64,000 nt of DNA. Source: Euleptes europaea. Lineage: Eukaryota > Chordata > Lepidosauria > Squamata > Sphaerodactylidae. This document shows, piece after piece, positions 55,762 to 64,000 of the stretch (its first letter is position 1; every line of letters starts with the position of its first letter). The DNA is taken from positions 78,255,524-78,319,523 of the forward strand of contig NC_079321.1 of the NCBI RefSeq assembly GCF_029931775.1, in the 5' to 3' direction. The notes under the pieces were generated by a model, which was not told the DNA's origin, did no database searches, and saw nothing but the letters and a program-made list of their open reading frames with translations. The position numbers and the translations under genes are program-made.

Positions 55762-57137
55762 CTATTGTCACAAAATAAATGCAATTTAAACTGAAATAGC
55801 CAGGAAAATAATATTATATATTTTATTACCTTTTAAAAACGTTTCTGACATTTTTTCTTATCATAGACCCTCACCCCAAAAAAGAAGGGGCAAAAAGAAA
55901 ATTGTTCAGGAAGTATAAATGGCAAGGGGGGGGTAGTGTCTGAATTTACCAAGTCCCTTTTCACAGCAGCCTGCTGGGCCATCTGGGTCAGTGGATTCCC
56001 CCAGGCAAAGCAGAGGACTGCAGTGAAAGTATGAAGTTACTCCCAAAGCACCCCAGCAAATGGAAAAGGAAGTTAGGATTCATGCCTAATCTATTGGTGC
56101 CATTATCCGAATCTGCATGCTTCTTTTAGGACCATCTGTATCCCAAATAAGATCTTATGTAGAAGGTATGAGACCCAGTCACGGATTCAAAGCCATCTCA
56201 GAGGTTTCGGAGTACAAAATGGAATTTGGTGATAGTAATTCTCACTTCCAGCAGCAGAACATTAGGACAATAAGGAACTTTCATCCTTCAAAGAGGATTT
56301 AAGAGGTAACTCTGCTTTGGATTGCATTGTTAAGCACCTTCTTATTTCTCTATCTGTCCAGTTGGCCACAAAAAGCAGAGACATTCCCAGGCAGTTTCTT
56401 CATAACCATGCTTAAAGCTAGTTTTGTTTTTTTATGTACTGCATAGCACAATTTTATGACCTCCAAAATATCCTAGAGAGTATATTTTTAAACTTATTCA
56501 TCGTGCTTAAAAAAATAAGTTTGCCAGCAGAGGCCTTGGGAAATCTTTTTACAAGTAATAATTTAGTGTTTTGATTAAGAGAAAAAGTTGAAACTCCAAA
56601 CACTGACCACAAATCAAGGTTCTCATAAAGTTACTTAGCTATGTCATACATGTATTCACATGGGCTATGTTAATGGTATGAACATACTTCAAAACTCACA
56701 GTGCCTAACTTCATTGTAAAAGGCTGAAACAAGATAAGAAGCAAGAGTTCTGCTATCAGTATCTCTAAATAGCACTCCTACTTGGTAACCTGAGAAGGGT
56801 TCTATGGGAGCCTGATGTTCAGTCTTTCCCTCCGTGCCACTTCCACAGTTTAAATTCTCCCCAAGCTACAATGAGTTCTGGCATGGGAAAAGACTTCTAT
56901 ATAGCTAACTGCAGTTTGGAGGGCAATTTAAATCACTGAAGAGGCATGGGTGGAAAAGGTTATATATTTGGGAAAGAGATGCCAAATGCAACTTTACTGG
57001 ACCAATTCTGTTGGCAGGATAGAAAAACAAGCTTGCAGTTTGTTCAGAGCTCCTCTTCCGACAGGAAGCATTCCACACAATTCAAAGTCTTGCTCTCCTT
57101 CCAATGAACAGCTGGGAGTGCTCTTGTAATAACATAC
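55762..57137 (-). other. MED23 intron
   Basis: Flanked by GTATGTTATT (donor, right) and ...ACAATAG (acceptor, left) on the minus strand. No repeat or internal exon is recognised; a short plus-strand frame at 56117-56302 has no known domain. Confidence 0.8.
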
Positions 57138-57258
57138 CTCTAACATACATCTTGTCCTCTCTTGATTGAACCGCTGTAGAAATGGGCCAACAAGATGATA
57201 AACGTAGAGTAACTGGAATTCAGTCTTGACTATTGGTATCAGTACTTCAGTGAGAAAC
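57138..57258 (-). CDS. MED23: MED23 coding exon (third from end)
   Basis: 121 bases; the first base completes the AAG lysine codon split by the intron. Acceptor ...GTAATACAACAG, donor GTATGTTATT. Encodes FLTEVLIPIVKTEFQLLYVY then HLVGPFLQRFNQERTRCMLE, near-identical to vertebrate MED23. It reads through in frame to IGVAFYEM in the next exon. Confidence 0.95.
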
Positions 57259-57304
57259 CTGTTGTATTACAGAAACTAGAGTAAATAATCACACTTCCAT
57301 CAAT

Positions 57305-58860
57305 AGAAGGCTCTACCTGCTTATTTGTGCCCTTCGTGAAGGCACATCCCTCAGAGTCAGATGGAACAGAAAGGGACAACTAACTGAAGCTATCAGTACA
57401 TCCAGGGGTGTCAGACAGGAGTCTATTAGCTCCAATGATTAATGATATGGTAAAGGATCAAAATTTACATCCACCTAAATTTGCCCATTGCCAGGTTTCA
57501 ATGTTATTATACGCAAATGATGCCGTTATTCTTTCAAGAACACCGGTGGGGCTTAGGAGGGCATTGGCCAAATTTGCAATTTACTGTAAGAATCAGGAGC
57601 TAAATGTAAATTATCAGAAAACCAAAATAATGGCTTTTGGCAGAGGTCATAACCTCATGAACTGGTCTATTAATGGACATAAGGTGGAGCAAGTTAGTAA
57701 TTTCAAGTACCTAGGAATGGTAATCCAATCAAATGGCATCAAAAACACGCATAGCAGTTATGTGGCTGGGCTAGGTAGCAGATCTGCATACAGCATTCTG
57801 AAGTTTTATCGCACCAAAGATGGATTTATTGTCCCAGTGGCACTCAAACTGTACCATGCAAAAACTCTGGCACGGCTCTTACATGGCTCTTTTTTAGGAC
57901 AAGCTTCTTCTTGTTTTGTTCCCCTAGAGCGAACTCAAACAAAATTCTTAGGAGCATTGCTACAGGTGCCTAACTGTATTTCTAACTCCATGGTGAGACT
58001 GGAGACTGGCCACATAAGAGTAGAGGCTAGGGGTCGTTTTACTGTCGATCTACTTATGGCTTAAATTGAACTTTTGACCCTGTGGACTTCTACCATTGAT
58101 TCTAGAGGATAACTACCCATCAAGCTGGCTTGAGACCGTTAGAAACAAAATAGAACATCTTGGTTTTTCCCCAGAGAATCTGAGGGCTTTAGGTTATGAT
58201 AGAGCAAGACAAGCAGTAAAACAAAGAATAACAGACACCAAAAGGCAATTTGATCTAGCTAGAGCACCTTTTTTTAGGATATCGACCAAAACCAAGTACA
58301 TCCCTTGCCCAGCGATATACCTTTCGATGTTAGAAGGGAATACTACTAGGAGAGCATTTACTCTGGCTCAATGTTCGGCTCTGCCCTCTGCAGTATTAGA
58401 AGGAAAATTCAAAAAGACTCCCTTCTTACAAGGGCTCTATCCCTGCAACAGCGGTGAACCAGAAACCCTGGAACGTGTCCTTCTTAGGTGTGGTTACTCT
58501 AGGGAGGACAGGGAGAAGATTCTTGGCCCTCTTTTAAGAAAGAGCACTGGTTATCCTGAATTTGTTAAAGTTAACATCCTTCTCAAGGATGAATTTTCTC
58601 AGGTAACAAAGTTAGTGACCAAGTTTTGTAGAATAGTATCTAATTATAGGAAATCTAAATAGAAATGGAAACTGTAAAGTGGATTGATTGTTTAATTTTA
58701 TATTGCCGACCAGTTTTTAAAGAGTAATATTTTGTATAGTGTTTTAACCAAAAGGCATTGTTTTATACTGTCAGTTTGGGTAAGGCAATGTACCTGCACA
58801 CATTTTATATTTGGTCTAAGGACCGTAAAATTGAACAAAAAAATTGAATCACACTATAAA
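57305..58860 (+). mobile_element. Vingi/I-type LINE reverse-transcriptase fragment
   Basis: Plus-strand non-LTR retrotransposon lying antisense in a MED23 intron. The RT core is at 57408-58064 (LLAPMINDMVKDQ, then LLYANDAVILSRTPVGLRRA with YAND in place of the usual YADD, and FKYLGMVIQSNG). The C-terminal region is at 58096-58662, with the finger-like YPCNSGEPETLERVLLRCGY. The two open parts are separated by a TAA at 58062-58064. The 5' half is missing and the 3' end is approximate. Vingi is the best fit from motifs; another I- or R4-like clade is possible. Confidence 0.75.
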
Positions 58861-59058
58861 CCAAAATTAATACGACGCTCTTCATTTTATATCCTGAAGG
58901 CATCCAATTTCTGGCAGGAGTCCCCATATATACAAATAATCATCATCACAAATGTAAGGGAGGATATTTACCTATTTGTTGTGCCCTGTGTTTAAGACAT
59001 GACACATATTATGTAGATGAAAGTAATACAGATAACAAAGAATACCCACTATACATAC

Positions 59059-59273
59059 TTTGGAATGAGGGAAAGTTGGCCAATGCTGGAATGGTGCCAG
59101 ACAGCATGCGCCAATGCCAGTGTGTAGCTGCAGTACATCTCCGAGTAAGACTGGTGGCAAGCTGTGAAGTCAAAGAGCTGGAATGGGTAACCGACCCATT
59201 CAGTCTCTGAGGTCAAGCTAGGACTGTTGACAACACTCACAATCTGTTCATGGAGGACGATCCAGTAGGGCTC
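59059..59273 (-). CDS. MED23: MED23 coding exon (fourth from end)
   Basis: 215 bases. Acceptor TTTTGCAG, donor GTATGTATAG. Encodes EPYWIVLHEQIVSVVNSPSL, TSETEWVGYPFQLFDFTACH and QSYSEMYCSYTLALAHAVWH, ending HHSSIGQLSLIP plus two bases of the split lysine codon. This is a highly conserved part of MED23. The frame is open and continues exactly into the exon at 57258. Together the four exons give the final ~212 residues of a protein of roughly 1,370 residues in mammals; earlier exons lie beyond the window. Confidence 0.96.
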
Positions 59274-59377
59274 CTGCAAAATAAAACCACCCCACCACAA
59301 ATTATTAGCGTAAGTTTACTTGGGAAATTCAACTACATAGACAAACATCAAGCATACAACGTGACTTCAGCCCATCA

Positions 59378-59860
59378 CCTTAATAATGGATCGGGTAAAA
59401 TGGCTAGGTATCTAGATAACCTAGAGATACCTTCTCAACGCCGCGCTTTTCTATTAGCTAGGGTTAACGCATTCCCATCTAGGATGCTCTTAGGCTGATA
59501 CCTTCAGATCCCTAGACATGAACGCCTATGCACATCCGGTTTAAATTTGTTGGATACAATCGACCACATCCTTTTAGATTGCCCCTTCTATGTGACTCTG
59601 CGGGATAAACTGCTATTTACTTTGCTCCAGTACAAGAGATACAGGAGTAACGAAGTGAAATGCAAATTTCTTTTGAGTGATCATGATCCTAAAATTACGG
59701 CTACCGTGGCTGCATTTCTTACAGGAGTTCTTAAAGAACATGAAAAGTTTTATTAACCCGACTTGTAACTTATATGTATTGCCCTTTGGAGGTATATTGT
59801 TGTTGTTGTTTTATCTCTGTCTTTTGGTATGCCAATAAAGGTTAATGAAATGAAATGAAA
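59378..59860 (+). mobile_element. Vingi-like LINE 3' fragment, copy 2
   Basis: About 480 bases nearly identical to 33841-34314 and ending in the same CAATAAAGGTTAATGAAATG tail. The 16-base duplications TGACTTCAGCCCATCA (59362-59377) and TGACTCCAGCCCATCA (59861-59876) differ at one base. The frame is interrupted by a TGA at about 59495 and the second cysteine of the knuckle is changed (CTSG). It lies in a MED23 intron. Confidence 0.85.
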
Positions 59861-59876
59861 TGACTCCAGCCCATCA

Positions 59877-60100
59877 TGAAACTGAGCACCAGTTGTTAAT
59901 TATAAAAGCTGCATGGTTACCAGTCTCTCAAGGTGTTGTCCCTCACAGCTCTAATAACACAGGAATGGAAAAGACACCAGATTAGAGGGCAATAATCTGG
60001 GAAGAACATGCTGGCATCAGACAGCAAATGGGAAATAGGGTAGTGTTAGTGTAATTTCACCCACACAATCTCTCCTCTCCCTTGTGGTTACTATATAACA
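59877..60100. other. MED23 intron, unclassified
   Basis: Short unique stretch between the Vingi-like fragment and the DIRS end. Confidence 0.4.
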
Positions 60101-60411
60101 GAGTTGCACTTACCTGTAACTGCTGTTCATTGATGTCTTCGGTGCAGACACACATTTGGGACTGCGCCTGCGCGCAGGCCTACCGCCGGAAACTTTATTA
60201 GCCTTAAGCCTCAAACTGGGGATGCCCCTCCCACCGCAGGCGGGGTCGGCCTTCGCGCCGAAACGCCCGCTTGCTCCTGGGCGGGGCATCCCCTCCCCTC
60301 CTCAGTTCCTTGCCCGCCGCCGACCAAGACCAATGGCAGGTAAGCAATATGTTAACATACTGTAATTACTTTTATTTTCTTTTAGGTCGACAGCAGGGTC
60401 GGAAGGGAGGG

Positions 60412-60512
60412 ATGTGTGTCTGCACCAAAGACATCAATGAACAGCAGTTACAGGTAAGTGCAACTCTGTTTTCATCTTCTGTCTTCGGTGCAGTCCCACA
60501 TGTGGGATTCTA
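60412..60512. other. DIRS internal complementary region (ICR)
   Basis: 60412-60466 is the reverse complement of the outer end at 60101-60155, with one difference in 55. The rest (TTCGGTGCAGTCCCACATGT) should mirror the other outer end, which is outside the window. The remnant at 32700-32808 has the same two-part layout, which supports the call. Confidence 0.85.
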
Positions 60513-60781
60513 GCAAGCTTACCCATCAGGAGGTGGGGTCGACTAGGAGAAAAGTGTCTGGAGGACTGCTCTGCCAACTGCTGCATCCTTTCTGGCCTGC
60601 AGATCCAGCGCATAGTGTCTCACGAACGTGTCCTCTGATGACCACGTCGCCGCTCTACAGATGTCGCCAATCGGGATCCTTCTGTGGAGAGCAGTGGAAG
60701 AGCCCTGTGCCCTAGTGGAGTGAACCCTAATCTCTAGGGGACATGGTACCTTTGCTTGCTTGTAGGCTGTCAGATAGGGCT

Positions 60782-61195
60782 TCTGACAGCTCTGTTCCCA
60801 AACAAGATGGTTTCCCCGCGAACAAGATGGAGTTCTCCATGCACTTCTTTCCCCCCGTTTTGCACACGAGCTTCGGCCAGGGATTTACAATTGTATTGGG
60901 ACCCGCCTGTGTAAATTTCCGATCTGATATCGGGTCCCGTGCACAAAGCCGAGAGCTCGGCCATCTCCTCCACTGATTGCTTACAATTGTTTCTGTTCAG
61001 TTTTTACTTAAGTCGTTACCGGCAAGAAACGACTACATTGTCTCTTTGTTCCTGTAACCCTATTGTATCAGCCCTATATATGTATCCATACTCCCTCAGT
61101 CATGTATTCCAGCCTTGCTCGTCTCTCTACTGAAATCACTGACTTTCGGAATAAATCCTTGAATCGCTGCTGTCTGGATTTGAGTTCTATTGCCT
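60782..61195 (+). mobile_element. Probable solo LTR inside DIRS recombinase
   Basis: A ~410-base segment foreign to the DIRS coding sequence begins TGACAGCTCTGTTCCC and holds CCCTATATATG (TATA-like) and GGAATAAATCC (polyadenylation-like) in the order expected for an LTR. The ends and target duplication are not certain, and the orientation is inferred from these signals. It could be an endogenous retrovirus or Gypsy LTR. Confidence 0.5.
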
Positions 61196-64000
61196 GAAAC
61201 GCCGTGCATTTGCTGAAGCCTGACATAGGCGATCCTAATCGCCGAGACTGAGCGGATGCTGGTTTCCTTTTCTTGGGTCCCTGGTAGCAAACAAAAAGTG
61301 AACTAGACTTTCTAAAGTGCTTAGTTCGTTCAATGTAATAAAGAATGGCACGCTTCAAATCAAGAGTGTGGAGTGTCTTTTCTGCCTGGGAGGTAGGATT
61401 GGGAAAAAAGACTGGCAAGACTAAGTCTTGTGCTAGGTGAAAAGTGAAGATAACCTTGGGTTTAAACCTAATACTGGGGTGGAGAACTACTTTCTTATTA
61501 CAGACCTTGAGAAAAGGGCTGTCAATACGTAGAGCTGCTAGCTCTCCCACTCTTCTAGTTGATGTAACTGCCACCAAAAAGGCCACCTTTGCTGACAACA
61601 CGGAAAGATGGGCATGAACCAAGGGTTCGAAAGGACCCAACATGAGTTTTGCAAGGACCAAAGGTAGTGACCACTGGGGTGCTAACCTGGGGTTTGGTGG
61701 AAACAGATTGTTAAGGCCCTTTAGAAAACGCTTGGACAGGGGGTGGGAAAAACCCGTATACCCCTCTACCCTGTCATGAAAGGCTGAAATCGATGCAAGG
61801 TGTACACGCACCGATGAGACTGACAGGCCTCTCTTGGTTAAGTACGTAACGTACAGCCCGTAATTCCAGAAAATTAATGTGTAGGGATGCCTCTCTAGAG
61901 TTCCACCTGCCTTGAATGGAACGATTACCACAGTGACCTCCCCAACCCTCCATGGAGGCATCCGTAGTGAGAGTAAAATCTGGGCTCCAGTATCCGAGGG
62001 GAACACCTTTTAGGAGGTTGGGTTCAGAGAGCCACCACTGTAGTGATCTCAGAATGGCCCTAGGGACAGACAGTCTATGCCACTTGGAATGGCGGGAAAT
62101 GTCGTAAGCCCTAATATACCAATTTTGCAATTCTCTCATTTGTAACCTAGCAAACGGAGTGACTGCTGTGGTTGAAGCCATAAGCCCTAACAATCTTTGT
62201 ATGGAGACCACTGGTTGGTGTCTACACCTCAGGAAATGGTGGATAAGACCCTTGATTGAAACCACCCTTTCGATAGGGAGGAACGCTCTTCCAGCGTTGA
62301 CACCGCACCAATAAATTATGCCTTGGGGGAAGGGTTCAATTTTGATGTTTTTAAATTGACCCTCAGGCCAAGCTTGTCACAGGTGGATAGGACAAGCTGC
62401 AGATTGGCAGAGAGTGTATCTGGGTTGGTGGCTGTGAGTAGCCAGTCATCGAGATAGGGATAGATGCTACAACCCTGATCTCTGAAGAAGGACATCATAA
62501 CTGCCATGCACTTAGTGAAAACTCTGGGAGCTGTGGCAAGGCCGAATGGGAGGACTGAATACTGGAAGAATTCTGACCCATAACGAAACATAAGGAAACA
62601 TCGATGGTCTGGATGGATGGACACATGAAAGTAGGCATCTTTAAGGTCCAAGACTGCAAACCATGTGTTGGGTGTGATGAGTTCCATAACAGAGGTTAGG
62701 GAGACAATCCTGAACTTTGAAACTCTCAAACATTTATTTAGAAATCTGAGATCAATGATGGGTCTGGAACCCCCATCTTTTTTGTCAACCATGAAAATCC
62801 TAGAAAAGAAACCAGAACAAGGGGGATTAACCTTTTGAACAGCACCCTTTAGGAGGAGTTTTTTTAGTTGGGGTGCAAAATCCGGAAAGGGGTTATCTCC
62901 TGCCGAACTGGCGGGAGAGCAAACAGGGACAAATTTGAATTCCAAGCGGTAGCCCTCAGAAATAACCCTGAGGACCCAAGCGTCTGAACAAATGGCCTGC
63001 CAGGCCCCATAAAACTTTGCCAACCTATTTAAGAACGGTAAATCTTCTAGGACTGTGGAACTAGTCAGAACTTTTGGGAGGACTGTCTTTGGTCCTTTTG
63101 CTGAACGTTGGGAGCTGGTCGTTGCTTAAAGCTATGTTTTGGTTGAGCCTGTTGGCTGTGATGCTGGAATTTCCCTTGTTGAGGATATGGTTGGAACCTC
63201 TGGTATCGTTGATATCTGTTAAACGAGGGGTCGAAGTTCTGTTGACGGTACTGCGGCTTGTCTCGTTGTTGTTGGAATGGGTGGGCCACTCCCAGGGATC
63301 TCGCTGTTTGGCGATCCTTCTTTAAATTTGTGAGGAACTCGGTGGTGGTGGTGGAGGCGAAGAGAGTGTCCCCTTCGAAGGGAAGGTCTTCAATGTGTGA
63401 CCTTGTATCCAATGGGAGGGCCGTAGTAGGAAGCCACGAATGGAGTCTCAGGGTGACTGCCGAGGCCATCGTTCTGGCTGCGATGTCGGCAGCGTGCTTG
63501 CCAGCATTAATTTCTTGCCTTGACAGGCGGGTGGCCTCCGCTTGAATTAAATGTAAGGCGTTTCTAGACTCCTCAGGAAGCAGTTCAATGTGAGGGGCTG
63601 CCTTCTTCCACAGGAAGAGTTGATATCCCCCCATGATTGTTTGATAGTTAGCGACGCGGAAGCTTAGGGCTGATGAGTTGTAGGTTCTTCTGCCTAACTG
63701 GTCTAACCGTTTGCTTTCCTTGTCTGCGGGTGTCGAGTGTGGGCCCTGTCTCTGTCTGAATTGCATCTCAGTAGTCATGATAGAGGAGGGAGGAGGATGA
63801 ATCGTGAGAAATTCTGCCGACTCAGGCTTTATTCTACAGAGATTCTCAATCTTCTTAGATGATGCAGGGGTGGATGCAGGTTTCTTCCAGACCGATTTGG
63901 CAACTTCTGAGAGCCCCTCTAAGATAGGAAAGGCAGCAATACCTGGGGCATCAGGGTATAGACGACTGAGTATTTTGTCTTTAGGCTTGTTATCGGCTGT

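Larger units (their letters stand above)
60101..64000 (-). mobile_element. DIRS retroelement fossil, runs off window
   Basis: Minus-strand DIRS element in a MED23 intron (same strand as the gene). Parts from the right edge inward: gag-like region (about 63065 to the window end), with glutamine-rich tail; reverse transcriptase about 62316-63023 (DLKDAYFHVSIHPDHRCFLM, YLDDWLLTATN); RNase H about 61774-62265 (LTTDASMEGWGGHC); tyrosine recombinase about 60560-62000 (VTSTRRVGELAAL; ICRAATWSSEDTFVRHYALD); ICR 60412-60512; and terminal repeat 60101-60411. The 5' end lies beyond 64000. It looks better kept than the copy at 37599 but is interrupted by an LTR and has a few breaks. Confidence 0.87.

Overview
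This window is vertebrate nuclear DNA, almost certainly from a squamate reptile (lizard-like). The evidence is the repeat mix: CR1, L1, L2-like and Vingi-like LINEs, a tRNA-derived SINE of the Sauria type, a 5S-rRNA-derived SINE, several hAT families, a very common short repeat with ends GGTTGCCAACCTCCAGG, Ty3/Gypsy LTR elements and two DIRS (tyrosine-recombinase) retroelements. Nothing bacterial is present. Most long open frames are transposon remains or chance frames in GC-rich satellites.

The one host gene I can support lies on the minus strand at the right: the last four coding exons of MED23 (Mediator tail subunit 23), at 59059-59273, 57138-57258, 55630-55761 and 53794-53964, with a 3' UTR running to about 52720. 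The exons join in phase with GT/AG borders and end in an ordinary stop. The upstream intron is filled by a Vingi-like fragment and a large DIRS element that runs off the window.

Layout. 1-4.1 kb: sparse sequence, a fold-back repeat and a palindromic element packed with an ~80-bp GC-rich minisatellite. 4.1-8.3 kb: a 5'-truncated L1 in a 12-bp target duplication. 8.9-12.4 kb: a composite bounded by ~250-bp inverted repeats and filled with satellites. 12.4-16.2 kb: SINE, CR1, MITE and hAT pieces. 16.2-24.1 kb: Gypsy elements inserted into each other. 24.1-28.1 kb: CR1 pieces (ORF1 and ORF2 regions). 28.1-36.1 kb: mostly unique sequence with MITEs, a DIRS remnant, and a Vingi fragment inside a CR1. 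36.1-48.1 kb: one CR1 copy split by a hAT and by a DIRS element that itself carries a hAT, a Gypsy and a solo LTR. 48.1-52.7 kb: CR1, hAT, L2-like and 5S-SINE pieces. 52.7-64 kb: MED23.

The most informative structures are the target-site duplications, which give an insertion order, and the internal complementary regions (ICRs) of the DIRS elements, each of which mirrors the outer ends of its own element as the family's circular-replication model predicts. All retroelement copies are treated as fossils. Identity statements are by-eye comparisons; no alignment or database search was run.
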